NCBI GenBank assembly: GCA_022606135.1
Contig: JABYQN010000017.1
Location: 310,001 to 374,000 of the forward strand
Origin: Fomes fomentarius
Taxonomy: Eukaryota > Basidiomycota > Agaricomycetes > Polyporales > Polyporaceae
Direction of reading: 5' to 3'
Length of the DNA: 64,000 bases
Under the pieces are notes generated by a model. It was not told where the DNA came from and searched no databases. It saw only the letters and a list, made by a program, of their open reading frames with translations. The translations under genes and the position numbers were made by a program. Of this stretch, positions 42,546 through 54,845 are shown in pieces (positions within the stretch are counted from its first letter, which is position 1; the number at the start of each line of letters is the position of its first letter).

Positions 42546-43382
42546 ATGACTACGAGCCCTCTCAGACGCTTCCTCAGATCTATCCAGCCATGCGCAACCG
42601 CAGTCGTCCTCCGCGTCGTGCGCGAGCGTCAGCTGCAGAACAGGCAGTCTCTCGGTAAGTCCCAGCCATGTCTCACGGATACTCTGATACTATAGAACAC
42701 CGGTTAAGGTACTACGAAGTTGGGGGTCTGCTAGACTCACAGACTTCAGATTCGCAATTCGCTCAGGCTCTACTTCAAGTGGCGTCGTCGGACAATGGTA
42801 AGTGCCAGTGCTATCAGTCTGGCCATTCCAGTTGATGTCTATACTAGTACTGATTTATCTGTGACCGAGCAGTGCCCCAGTATGTTAAAGCTGCCACTCA
42901 AACAGACAATATACCGGATGTGGCTCGTAAGTGTTGCACTGTGTGTATTATATACCATTGGCTCACAATTAACATTCACAGAGCCCCGTACATCGGACCA
43001 CGAGCACGAGGACCTAAGTGCGGAGTTGTTGCAGTTGCGCATGGCGTATAACATCGCCATGGCCCGGCTTGAGGCGATCCAGTCACTCGCCAATGAAGAG
43101 TTGTGCATGCTTGATTGTGAGGAGGCGTCGCAGGTCGAGGTCGGGTGGCCAGTTTGTTGGTCTGATGTGGCTCAGTCTGCGTGAGTCATATCTGTTAATG
43201 CTTCAGAAACATTTGCTAATCCATCCATCTTGCGTCTCAGGGATGTTGCTGAACCAGGTAGTACCGATTTGGCTGGGTTGGATACGACTCGAAGGGGGAA
43301 GCGTCGAAGTGACTTGGGTGGGGACTGGGTGGATGTGTCGGGGTCTGCTCGTGCTTCAAAGAATATCTGTTTGTCATTGTAA
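42546..43382 (+). CDS. Hypothetical small protein, five exons
   Basis: I do not recognise this family. Exons are 42546-42654, 42696-42797, 42873-42926, 42982-43180 and 43241-43382, spliced to 201 residues with every junction in phase. The N-terminus is basic (RRFLRSIQPCATAVVLRVV). The middle has EHRLRYYEVGGLLDSQTSDS, a helical segment LSAELLQLRMAYNIAMARLE follows, and the tail is charged (TRRGKRRSDLGGDWVD). The upstream start is uncertain because other ATGs exist around 42420-42512. It may belong with the transposase-like gene 317 bp downstream, on the same strand. Confidence 0.5.
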
Positions 43383-43698
43383 GCGCATATTTCTCATGAG
43401 GTTCCCTGCCGAGTCGTGATGTGTACTGGAATATATATCTGTGTTGCACGTCGAGTGGAGTGTGTATAGTGTACACCATAGGGATGTTTCGATGCCTGAA
43501 GTATGATTGTACCTCTGCTGTGTGTGTCTCCTATAGTTTAATGTACATACGTGTTGAATGTAATAGCAATGGGAAGTATTCAATGTAATAGGCTGGACCT
43601 TGGGCGTTCAGCTGACTCGGCCACACGAGAAACTTGACGCACCGCCAGTCAGGAGCAATATAAGTGTTATCCGACAACCAGCGACCACAGACTCAAAT

Positions 43699-46600
43699 AT
43701 GTCGGGGCTTCATCGTCCTCAGGGTAAAGCTCCTTTACTACTCAGTTAATTTGGTCAATGTCTAACCATGTTGGCACATAAATTTCGAATTGGACGGCGG
43801 ACAGGGTAGATGCTTGATCTGCACTCAAGGGTCTCATCCATGGATGAAACTTGGAAACCTTCGCGCGCATGAGAAACAGAAGACACACACCACCAATGTC
43901 GAAAGAATCTGTCGGCTTGAAGCTGAGCAGCTGAATAGTCACAATGCACCAATATCTGCGAAACGGCGGTACCAAACGACCGTTGAGGACGTGCCCGAAG
44001 ATACCGACATCCCTGGAGGCCAATATTTTCAAGGACATTCACAGTCGTGGTTTGAGCCTTTGTCTCTTAACTCAGGGGCTGGCAGTCCGGTTTTTGGGTC
44101 TGATGGCGAGACATCCCGCAACTCTGATCACCTGGTCAATCTTCCGGAGGGGATGAGGGAGGCTCTGAGTGGGGCTGTCAATTTCTCAGCTGGAGACGAC
44201 TTCGCTACCGGCAGAGACTGTAGGATCACACTCGAGGATGTTCTTTCGGGTGCGGGATTCTTCGATGTGGTAGCAGATGACGACGAATCAGGGCTTCTGG
44301 ACGAGCAGGGGGTCAGAGGCATCTCTACAGCATCTGAGGATGTTGATGAGGCCATTGGCCATGAGTTTTTGATACCTGTAGAGTTCAGATGGGTGTCTGA
44401 TTCCTTGAGTCATTTCAGCATCTCCGTCGCTCTCTGCTGAAGAAATCTCTCAATGGTTCTTTGGCCAGAAGAATACAGACTCGATGGCTAATCTTTATCC
44501 ATATCCCAATCGTGGTGTAAGTATATCGTCTGCACTCTGTATAACTTGTACAGCTCTCACAACTTTTGGTACTAGATGATGAAGACGGACATTCTGTTCA
44601 GCTCGCCATCCATCCGTTTCTCGCGCCTACAAAAGGAATCCATACTCGCATGGGGAAAGGATCTCGGGGCACGGGATGTTCCATCACTCTACAAACTAGA
44701 GAAGTTTCAGGATGAGGCACTTGAAGCGGTGGGAGATCCCATAGTCAAGATTCAAGCTGCGTCGGGAAACATCTTCTACATGAACAGTGTACGGCATGCC
44801 CTTGCGAGGGTGAGTTCTAGCCGTCTAGTCTGGCATAGTATGTATTCCTTGTTGATTGTGGCATATTGATCCAGGATTACGCACACCCTGAGAAGCGTTC
44901 TAGGATGCATGTCTATCCAGAATTCACGGGACAGCAGACATCCGAAGTCTGGCAGGCACACAAGTGGTTGGTGGATGCCCCCGACGACATCCTCACTCCC
45001 ATGGCACGCATTCGGGGGAAGGATTACTGTGTTCATGAGCTTGTGCAGTGCGATGGAAACGTGTGGTTTATCCCTACCCGTTTCTTCGAGTGTCAGGGTG
45101 AAATGTGGGCTAAGGGCCACTCAGTTTCTGAGTCAGAGGTACGAAATCACAGTGTGCGGACACTGGAAGTACTATTTATGATGGTCCTCTGCCTCTAGGC
45201 CGGTCTCAATGTGCAGGAGAAACCATGTCTGATGACATGCTCTCGCTTTCGGAAATCTTGGCCAGAGATCATGGCCTCCGACCATGGCTGCCCTAGGTTC
45301 TCAGGTACGATTATGCCACAGTCGCCTGGCTAAATCAGTAGTTTACTGATGGATAACACACTGTGTCAGTAGCTTCCTCAGCCTCCTTTGCAGAGCATAT
45401 GCCACACCCCGATCGCGCTCTTGCCGACAGCTTAGAGGTCGAATGTCCACCACTCATTGTCTTCATCGATGACGTCTCTGGTAACTCTAGCAAGCAGTGG
45501 AATGTCCATTATTCGTGCTACATCTCCAACGGGTCGCTACCTCGCACCGACCTCGAGAAGGAGATCAATGTGAATTTTGTCGCCACTTCACCGCATGCTT
45601 CACCGATGGAGATCATCAAAGCGGTCTGCGATGAGCTCAAGTGAGTGCACTGAATGCCTCTCAGGTGTATAGTGAATTGACCATGAACAGGTGCAAAGGG
45701 GCTTGCAAGCCTTTCACCGTGTATGATGCTGTCAAACGGTGCTGTGTTCTTATACGGCCCTGGGTGTTGTTTCTTGCAGGGGATAACCCGATGCAGGCGG
45801 AACTCTGCAGTCATATTGGGCTCAAAGGGAATCATTTCTGCCGTATCTGTAAAGTGGGTGGTGATAGAGAGTTCAAGTGCTCAGATGTTGGGTATGCTTC
45901 ACTCTTGAAGGTTCGTTCACCAGTGACCAGTAGTCTACCAGGAGACACTGATACTATTGGTGTGATATACAGCCTGGGGAGCAACGGAAAGTCAGCGAGA
46001 CCCGTGAGGCTGTCATGAAGCAACTAGTCATAGCGACTCATGCAGCCGCAGAGAAGCCACTCAAACAGGAGATCACCTCTTCTGGGGTTAAGGATTCTTT
46101 CGCACTGCCAACTCTGAACTTGCTCATCGCCCGAGGCAAGCAGCTTCGAAAGGCGACTCCTCACCGCAAGGCACTTTCTCCTGAGGAAGTCAACAAGGTG
46201 CTGTATGACGAACTCATGAAGAAACAAAAGTCAAGTACTCTAATCAATCCATTGCTTGATCTCGAAGGTTCGTCTATCTCTTCCAATCTACTCTAGGTCT
46301 ATAGCAATTTCCGTTCATTTGTTATCAGATTTCCAGGCCTTGACGTTCACCGTGACACTCCTGTTGAGCCTCTACACACTCACCTTTTAGGTGTGGTGAA
46401 GTACTTTTGGGCTCAGACAGTCTGGGCTCTCGATAAGCAGGGCAAGTTCACTACATTTCAAGCCCGTCTCAACTCGCTGTCGCGCTCAGGCCTAAAGATT
46501 CCAAACATCATGGCAGACTACATGTGCCGTTACCGAGGCTCTCTCATTGGGAAGCACTTCAAGACCATTAGCCAAGTCATGTCCTTTGCAATTGCGGGCC

Positions 46601-49600
46601 TGGTAGATGACACTCTACAGCAAGCATGGGGTGTGATTGGCCGTTTAACGGTGCTGATCTGGGAGGTAGAAATTGAGGACATAAAACGATACGCAGTATG
46701 ATCTATTTACTTTCTGATATGAGTGAACACTGATTGAAGCTTACTATGTACTCAAAAGGCCACACTCCGCACTGCAACCGAAGAGGTATTGAACTTCGCA
46801 GCTGCCCTCAGTCCTGGGCTGCTCACCGAGAAGAACAAGTTCCACATCCTACTCCATCTAGCTGATCATGTTGAATGGTTCGGTCCCGCACTGATCTTCT
46901 CAACCGAACGATATGAGGCGTTCAATCACATCTTCAGACTTTGCTCGATTCATAGCAATTGGCAAGCTCCCAGTCGAGACATTGCCATTACATTCGCACA
47001 TCAGGCCCGCTGCCGTCACATGGTCACTGGTGGATACTGGCTTGACAAGTCCACTGCAGAGTGGGTGAGAGCAGGTGACGGTGTCTTGCAGCATATGCGC
47101 AACCACAGCCTTGATGCCCGTCTCCTTGGAATTTCTCATGAACAACCACTCAAGGTGGGAACCATGCATCTGACAGCGCCACCTCCTACACATCCTGCCA
47201 CTTCCTCAGCAGTCCGTGCTGTCAAGTCGTGGAATGACACCAAAGTGGCGAAGCTGGCACCTCACCTCACGCCTAAACCAGGCCGCTGGTCACAGGCTAC
47301 TACTCTAATCACATCTTCTGGTGATACTGCAACAATTGGAGCAGAGGTTCTAGTCCATGCAAATGGTGTGTCTTGTACACCTCACACTGCCACATCATCA
47401 GTATGTGATTGAAGTCTTAACTGAGTCACGGTGCCATCTTTAACCACATCTGTTAGAACCTTTCGGATGTTGAACTTCCGGACTACCGGCTGTGCTCGGA
47501 CCGGAGTTGTGTTCACTTGTTTATGGTCATATGATTAGATAGGCTGTGTTCCTACTTACCATATACGGTTTCCTTTGCTTTCTTACTGTACTTTCCCATG
47601 ACCATATGGTTCCTGTGCATACCAGTGCGTTCTACACTGCACCGGACTCTTCCAGACCTTATGTCTGACTCATGCTATGACTGTATCTGACTCATACGCC
47701 GATACGGACTCTTACTCATCGTCTTATGGTTACATGTGACTGCTTCATTCGCTGACTCATGGACTGGTTCCTCATGTATATAAGCAGTCCCTTCTTCGCC
47801 TCTGCTCTTCAGTCGTTCGCTCACTGACTGAAGAGTAAGTCTCTTACCTACATATGCTCTACTACTTCTTACTAACTTAGTACTTGTAGTCCCTCTCTGT
47901 TGTGACTTACAGGTACTTCACTATGCAATATAGTCGTTCGCTCACTGACTGAAGATCCCTCTCTGTTGTGACTTACAGTGACTTACAGTCGCTCCTCGCC
48001 TTACAGGTTCAGAGTTCATCAGGTTATGAGCCCTGCGCTCTAATCAGTTGCTCCTCTGTCGACACTCTGCGCGCAAACTCTGTTCGTCAACTCTCTGCCC
48101 GTGCACTCTCCTCCACTTTCCCTAACTCTTGACTGTGCCCTCCGACACTGCTGCCAGGGGGACTTTACTGCGCTCGTGACGCAGCCCTGAGCGCTTTTTA
48201 GTAGTCGCTATCTAGTATCTCTGTACAACCTTTGGTGCTTTCGCGGCACACGGGTTTTCAAGTATCCTCAGCCAGGCCACGCACTTGCGCCCGCCAGCTG
48301 TTGTAGCCGGGGTGGTTATCACCTTTGGACCGGAGGACAACCGTTCGGACCCTCCTTACTATACTCTTTTTGATACCTAGACTCGTATAGCTTTTCTTGG
48401 GCACAGTTGGCGACTTCTATTTGGATTGTTGGGAATATCGGCTTCCTGACCTTCTGGCTCACCTCAATAGGTGTTCCTCTCTACCAGATCTCGCACGTGG
48501 CAAGTCAATCATCGCGTTTTTCTCTGAACCATCGTACTGGAGCCGCCTACTACTGCCAACAGTCCTCAGCTCAGCTCCGACTCTGAAGCTGAAGTCAACG
48601 CTGAACTTGCAGAGCATCATTCTACTGCATCAGCGTTTGATTGCTCGGAACAGCCCCATCTCTTTGATCTAGACGATCAGGTCGATCATTATCTCTTTGA
48701 TCTAGACGATCAGGTCGATCGTTATCTCTTTGATCTAGACGATCAGGTCGATCGTTATCACTACGTCTACGACGACGGAGAGCAGGAGTGGGACCAGTGC
48801 GACGTACAGCTCTGTCCCAATTGCTACAATCAACTCCCTCTTCCGTACAAACCGACCTTTCACTGGGCATATCCAGCAACTTGGCAGCAGGACACCGACC
48901 CACAACACGGAGTTCCTCTTCCCTATCTTCAGGAAGAAACTCACGCACAGCCCTCCTCGTCTCGTCCTAATTTCTATCTCCGATCGCCCTTCGGAAACTC
49001 CCCTCCTGTCGATTCAAGTCCTCTTCCTCCAGTCTACCTTCCTCCTCCTATCGTCACTGCGCCCCCTGTCGCGCCTATCACATTCACTCTAGACTTCAAG
49101 GAGGAATATCTCAATTCTCCCCAATACCTCTTATCCATCATGGGAGATATCAAAGTCGACTCTATCCCTGTCCTCTCTTCGGCGAATCAGTACAACGACT
49201 GGTCTGCCAAGATGAAGGGCTATTTCATCTTCATGGACTGTTGGAGTGTTGTCAAAGGCGCTACCCATCCTACTGAGCAAGCTGCCAAGGACAAGTGGGA
49301 TAAACTTGATGGGCAAGCTTGCGGCATGATGTACATGCGTGTCGCACCAAACTTTCACTACGTTCTGGACACTCAGATTCCTGTCTCGGGTGGACAACCC
49401 AGGGACATGACTGCTGCTGAGTCCTGGGAAGCGTTACAGAACAAGTTTGGCAAGCCTAACAGTGCCCACGTCTGGGGTTTGTTCGAGTCACTCGTTGCTG
49501 AGCCTCAGATGAACGAACAGAAGCCCCTTCAGGATCAGATGATGCGTCTTATCACATGCCTGCGCGAAATTAGTAGCAATGGCGTCACGCTCTCTGACAA

Positions 49601-52600
49601 CATGCAAGCCCTTCTCTTGATGTCCAAAATCCCGGAGTCGTACCGGTCCATGGTTTCTGCGCTTATGGCAGCCACAGACCTTGACAAGGTCACTCTCGAC
49701 AACATCCAGTTGAAGACCTTGGCTGAGGAGTCCATGCGCAAGAACGGCCAGTCTGCGAACAAGGTCTCTCAGACCAAGCCCAAGCCCAAGGGTCCCTGCT
49801 CTCATTGCGGGAGTGGCTCTCATCATGAGTCCAACTGCTATCAGAAGTATCCTGAGAAGCATCCCAAAGGCAAGGGCAAGGGTAAAGGGAAGGATAAAGA
49901 CAAGGATAAGGACAAGGGGAAGAACAAGGACACTTCTCATAACCATGCGCACGTCACTACTGAGTCTGTATCATCTGTACTTGTAGCCAGTTCGTCTAAC
50001 ATCGCTGCTTCTTTCTACGATGAGGCTATGGCCTCGAACAGTGTGAACTGGACTGCATGGCTGATGGACTCTGGAGCCTCTCAACATATCACTGGTGATC
50101 TCTCTGAGTTCATTGAGTACCAACCCTTCGATATGCCTGTACTGTTTAACACTGCTGGACAAGGTGATAGCAGCGTCATTCAGGCACTTGGGGAAGGAAC
50201 TCTGTCTGGAGAAACCTGGTTAGACGGTCAGAAGGTAGCAATTACTCTGAACCACGTCTACTACATACCAGGCACCATCGGTCACATCTTCTTGACTGGC
50301 TCCATTGAGCGCAATGGTTACTCCCTTTTTCAAGGGGATGGGCGCATGTGCATTTTCGACAAGCTGCCTGACGGCGCTGTCAAACATGGTTCGACGATTC
50401 ATATCAAGGGTCGTAAGATCCTGGAGGCACGATACAACCCCTCGTCTAATTGTTATTGGACTATTATTGAGCTTCACAACAGCAAGCGCGTCCATCTCAA
50501 TGTCCGTAAGTTCAAGACCTGGCACCATCGCTTTGGTCATGCGGGCAAGGACGTTCTGCGCAACCTTCCTAAGCATACTAAGGGGGTTGATGCTGTTGAT
50601 CCTGCAGACGAAGAACCGTGTGATGGATGCGCTTTTGGCAAATCCACTCGTAACCCCTTTCCACCTTCTGAAAAGCGCGCTACTGAAGTTCTTGAGCGAG
50701 TCCATATGGACCTCGATGGACCAATGCACACTCAGGCTATCGGAGGTTGGAAATACTTTGCCGGTTTCATTGATGACTATTCTGGTCTCGCTTGTGCTTA
50801 CTTCCTTAAACACAAGTCTGACACAATCCAAGCGTTCAAAGACTATAAGGCATGGGCTGAGAACCAGACTGGCAAGAAGATCAAATCGATCCGCTCAGAT
50901 CGAGGGGGGAATACACATCAGACGAGTTCTCTACACTTCTTCGTTCGCACGGTATCGAGCACCAGAAGACTCTACCGGGTTCACCTCAACAGAATGGACG
51001 TGCTGAGCGCTGGAACCGTACTATTACTGAAAAGGCTCTGTCTATGCTCCACCAAGCAGGCCTTAGTCATGGTTTCTGGCAACTCGCTCTTGACGCAGCC
51101 GTTCATATCTACAATTGTCAACCTATGCGACGACACAAGTGGTCGTGCCCCATCACTGTTTGGGATGGTACCGTTCCAGACGTCTCTTACTTCAGAGTGT
51201 TTGGGTGCAAAGCTTTTGTCCACGTGCAGAAGGCAAAGCGCGAAGGGAAACTTGACAAGAAGGCTGTTGAGATGATCTTCGTTGGGTATGAGTCTGGTTC
51301 CAAGGGGTATAGGTTTTGGAATCCAGCCAACCGCTCTATCGTCGTGTCCCGCGATGCAACATTTGACGAAGAGTCTTTCCCTGCTCGTAACTTACCTGGC
51401 AACCGTCCTTCTACCCCGGACGACAGTCCGTTCTCAGATGATCAATCGGATGATTCCTCGAACGATGACTCTGATTTGGTCGATCCCAATGATGCAATTC
51501 CTTTCATTCCTCCCAACCTCTTCAAACCACCACAACCTGACCCTCCAGCGGATGCTGATCCCGCTCCTCCTGCAGAAGCTCCTGCTGAGCCTCCTCCTCC
51601 TCCGCAACGTCCTCCTACGCCGCCTCCTGTCGTTCCTCCTCGTCCTCCTCACAAACGTGGTCGTCACCCTCCAGTGGGAGCCAATGAACCAAGCATTGCT
51701 CGTGACCGTCCTCGTCGCGAAAAAGCTGGTATTCCCCACAAGGACAGGACTGATAACAACGTGTATGACGATCCTGCACGTACTGATAATCAGATCGACA
51801 AGGATGGCAATCTGCGTGAAGCGGAGACGATACTCGCTTTTCTAGCTGCTGCTCAGTATAAAGCTGGCTTACCTCAGTCGCACAAGGAAGCCATGCGCTC
51901 ACCTGATGCTGGGAAATGGCGCGAAGCTGAGAAGTCGGAGTTTGAGTCGCTTATGGAGAATAAGACTTGGGTTCTCGTTCCTCGTCCCAAGGGCCGGCAT
52001 GTTGTCTCTAACCGCTGGGTCTATGACATCAAACATGATGGGCGGTACAAAGCTCGTCTGGTTGCAAAGGGTTTCACTCAGGTGTGGGGAGAGGACTACC
52101 ATGAGATGTTCTCTCCAGTGGCGCGGTTTGAGTCTATCCGGTATTTACTCGCACATGCAGCGCTTGAGGACTGGGACATCAAGTCAATGGATGTCAAAAC
52201 CGCGTTCCTGAATGGTGATCTAGATGAGGAGATTTATATGGAACAGCCGGAAGGCTGGGTCGTTCCTGGGAAGGAAGATCACGTCTGTCTACTCAAAAAG
52301 GCTATCTGTGGTCTTAAGCAGGCGTCACGTCAGTGGAATGCAAAAATCCATCAATCACTTCTAGATCTGGGATTTACACGGACATATTCTGATGCTGGGA
52401 TTTACGTATATCGGCGACAAGGGGGGGATCACGTCACAATTGTTGTTCTTTATGTCGACGATCTACTTCTGATGGGAGATCAGTCTAGTCACATCAAACA
52501 AGTCAAGTGTTCGCTTTCTAAGCAGTACAAGATGACGGACTTGGGATCTGTACAGCGCTTTCTTGGTCTTCGCATCACTCGTGATCGATCCACTCGTATG

Positions 52601-54108
52601 ATCGACATCGACCAGGAAGAGTACATCCAGTCTGTTCTCGAGCGCTTTCAGATGGCTGACTGTAAACCCTCACGTACACCCCTTCCTGCTGGCGCTGTCT
52701 TGGCAAGTGCCGACGAACCAGCTTCCGATCAGTTCAGGCAACGCTACCAGAGTCTCATTGGCAGTCTTTTGTACGCCATGCTCGGAACGCGTCCTGATAT
52801 CTCCTTCGCTGTCACACGGTTATCGAAGTACAATGCCAATCCCTCTGAAGCGCACATGAGTTATGCGAAGTATGTCCTGCGTTACCTTCAAGGGACAAAG
52901 GCGTATCGCTTGCGCTACAAGGGAGCGTCTAATGACGGTCTGATTTCCTATTCGGATTCAGATTGGGCCGAAGACCGTGATGATCGGCATTCTACCTCTG
53001 GCTTCGTCTTCTTGATGGCAGGTGGTGCTATATCGTGGGCTTCGAGGCGTCAGCCTACCATTTCGCTCTCCTCTACTGAGGCGGAATATAAAGCGGCCTC
53101 TGATACCTGTCGTCAGTTGATTTGGCTGAGGATGTTTGGTGATGAACTTGGTGATGACTTGACCAGGCTGACACCCATGTGTCTAGACAACCAGGGTTCG
53201 ATTTTCCTGTCAGTCAATCCAGTAGTCGACCGGCGTACCAAGCACATAGAGATTCGCTACCACTTCATTCGTGAACAAGTGGAGTCTGGCTCTGTCGAGA
53301 TCTTCTATGTTGCGACTGCGGATCAGTTGGCTGATTCTCTCACAAAGAACGTGCCTTATTCCATTTTGGCGAAGTTCATTGATGAGATCGGTCTTGTTTC
53401 CATTGCATCTTGAACGAGTGGGAGTGTTGAACTTCCGGACTACCGGCTGTGCTCGGACCGGAGTTGTGTTCACTTGTTTATGGTCATATGATTAGATAGG
53501 CTGTGTTCCTACTTACCATATACGGTTTCCTTTGCTTTCTTACTGTACTTTCCCATGACCATATGGTTCCTGTGCATACCAGTGCGTTCTACACTGCACC
53601 GGACTCTTCCAGACCTTATGTCTGACTCATGCTATGACTGTATCTGACTCATACGCCGATACGGACTCTTACTCATCGTCTTATGGTTACATGTGACTGC
53701 TTCATTCGCTGACTCATGGACTGGTTCCTCATGTATATAAGCAGTCCCTTCTTCGCCTCTGCTCTTCAGTCGTTCGCTCACTGACTGAAGAGTAAGTCTC
53801 TTACCTACATATGCTCTACTACTTCTTACTAACTTAGTACTTGTAGTCTCTCTTGTTGTGACTTACAGGTACTTCACTATGCAATATAGTCGTTTGCTCA
53901 CTGACTGAAGATCTCTCTTGTTGTGACTTACAGTCGCTCCTCGCCTTACAGGTTCAGAGTTTATCAGAATGATGCACTCACCGAGTTACAGTGTAACCTC
54001 GAGATCGTTGCCACAAACTTTGTGGTCAATGATACTGCTCCAGCACCGGGAGGGGATGCTGATGATGACGAGGCCGGTGAAGGGGACGGTGCTATCCCCG
54101 AGCAGTAG
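43699..54108 (+). CDS. Transposase-like gene (KDZ/Plavaka type), split by copia insertion
   Basis: A large multi-exon gene resembling proteins of basidiomycete KDZ/Plavaka-type DNA transposons; the family name is from memory, not from a search. It has an N-terminal zinc-binding segment (CLICTQGSHPWMKLGNLRAH), KTDILFSSPSIRFSRLQK, DLGARDVPSLYKLEKFQDEA, DYCVHELVQCDGNVWFIPTR, ECPPLIVFIDDVSGN, HFCRICKVGGD, RDTPVEPLHTHLLGVVKYFW and ALIFSTERYEAFNHIFR. Exons are about 43790-44370, 44425-44519, 44576-44809, 44875-45138, 45199-45304, 45370-45640, 45671-45910, 45975-46268, 46337-46698, 46760-47400, 47457-47467 and 53967-54108. The first exon (ATG 43699) is not securely joined. The last exon is interrupted by the copia element after 11 bp. 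Its two halves join in frame to an acidic C-terminus ending GDGAIPEQ. Confidence 0.7.
47468..48021 (+). repeat. Copia 5' LTR
   Basis: Contains TATATAAG at 47777-47784. Its 3' part has internal duplications of AGTCGTTCGCTCACTGACTG and of a TCTCTGTTGTGACTTACAG unit. Confidence 0.93.
48022..48039 (+). promoter_or_regulatory. Copia primer-binding site, initiator tRNA-Met half
   Basis: GGTTATGAGCCCTGCGCT begins directly after the LTR. Its complement matches the anticodon arm of fungal initiator tRNA-Met (GGGCUCAUAACC), not a tRNA 3' end. This is the arrangement known for Drosophila copia, where a tRNA half primes reverse transcription. Confidence 0.7.
48528..49139 (+). other. AUG-less open frame joined to copia gag
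   Basis: There are 204 sense codons without a stop, in frame with the gag ATG at 49140 and with no in-frame ATG. It encodes three 11-residue repeats (LFDLDDQVDRY), a CPNCYNQLP motif and a Pro-rich end. It could be an N-terminal gag extension reached from an upstream exon or a non-AUG start. Confidence 0.6.
48660..48758 (+). repeat. 33-bp unit repeated three times
   Basis: Units at 48660, 48693 and 48726 differ at one base (GATCATTAT versus GATCGTTAT). The unit length is a multiple of three, so the 11-residue acidic repeat stays in frame. Confidence 0.9.
49140..53413 (+). CDS. Copia gag-pol polyprotein, one-base frameshift in integrase
   Basis: The frame from the ATG at 49140 runs to the integrase core and continues in the next frame to 53413. 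Gag begins MGDIKVDSIPVLSSANQYND and carries a zinc knuckle CSHCGSGSHHESNC (C-x2-C-x4-H-x4-C), then a Lys-rich tract. Protease is LMDSGASQHITG. The integrase zinc region has HRFGHAGK and CDGCAFGKS, and its core has VHMDLDGPM and FIDDYSGLA. RT has FSPVARFESIRYLL, MDVKTAFLNGDLDEEIYMEQ and the catalytic YVDD. RNase H has SDSDWAEDRDDRHSTSG, LSSTEAEYKA and ADSLTKN. The frame breaks at 50904-50909: six Gs in DRGG where seven would give DRGGEYTSDEF. With that one base the polyprotein would be continuous. Confidence 0.92.
53425..53966 (+). repeat. Copia 3' LTR
   Basis: 542 bp, with TATATAAG at 53734. It lacks the 10-bp duplication found in the left LTR. Confidence 0.93.
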
Positions 54109-54845
54109 TTGGGATTCGATACTTCATAGCTGTGGACCTGATGAATATCTATGTTTTGAATGCAATACTATGAGCTTGCGATGGTCAAACGACTATGCGA
54201 GCAAGGAGAGCATATACGATTGTGGTGAAAGTGGCACAGGCGTGTCTTGTTTGGGCGCATTCCCAAATCCGGTAGCCGACCCGAATTGGCCTGTGACCTG
54301 AGCGCTAGGGAATCATATCATCTTCATATGAACTGCACATACATTCGCTATGACGGGGATGGAGATTAAGATATGAGCGACCCCGTACTACTTTGATCAT
54401 GTCTGATCTACCGGGCAATCAGATATAGGTGTACATACTAAGCTAATATCCTCCAGGATATGCGTGGAACAGCCAAATCCAATATCTGAGGGATATCACT
54501 GTCACACAGTGGTGTAACTTCAATATTTAAGTTCCGGGCCCAGCTGCACCCCCCTCCCACCCCCTGTATGATGTGGACTGGACATGCGCGGTGCTGGGCG
54601 ACTCGGAAGCGAGGACAAGGGAGACTTGCAGCTTAGAGACGAGGCCTTCGAATTCAACAGGTGAGCGAAGATGATTGAGGGCAGCGCTAGCAAGAATAGA
54701 CAAAGAGCGGAGGCCAGGTGCGGCACATCTCAGCGCGCAGCGTTGGCAGAGCGCGCGCTGCTCGGCGGGTATAGGGTCGGACATTGTACGTTCTCATGCT
54801 GCGTCACGCGTGCTGCGTTCGGTACGCCAGTGGGGCTCCACGGCT
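54109..54845. other. Sequence 3' of transposase-like gene
   Basis: No gene recognised. It may contain the undetected end of the transposase-like element. Confidence 0.45.

Larger units (their letters stand above)
47468..53966 (+). mobile_element. Ty1/copia LTR retrotransposon
   Basis: A 6,499-bp plus-strand element. LTRs are 47468-48021 (554 bp) and 53425-53966 (542 bp), both TGTTGAAC...ATCA. They differ by scattered substitutions, two 1-bp indels and a 10-bp TGACTTACAG duplication present only in the left copy, so the insertion is older than the gypsy element. The primer site abuts the 5' LTR and a purine stretch (GAGTGGGAG) abuts the 3' LTR. Coding order is gag, protease, integrase, RT, RNase H, the copia order. 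No target-site duplication is visible (left flank TCGGA, right flank GAATG). Confidence 0.95.

Noticed and set aside
50904..50909. Programmed frameshift in copia pol at the G6 run
   Set aside because: The break is inside the integrase core, where copia elements are not known to shift frame. A missing G is simpler and matches other one-base losses in this window.
47463..53971. Target-site duplication of the copia element
   Set aside because: Flanking pentamers TCGGA and GAATG do not match, and shifting the LTR borders by a few bases does not produce a match either.
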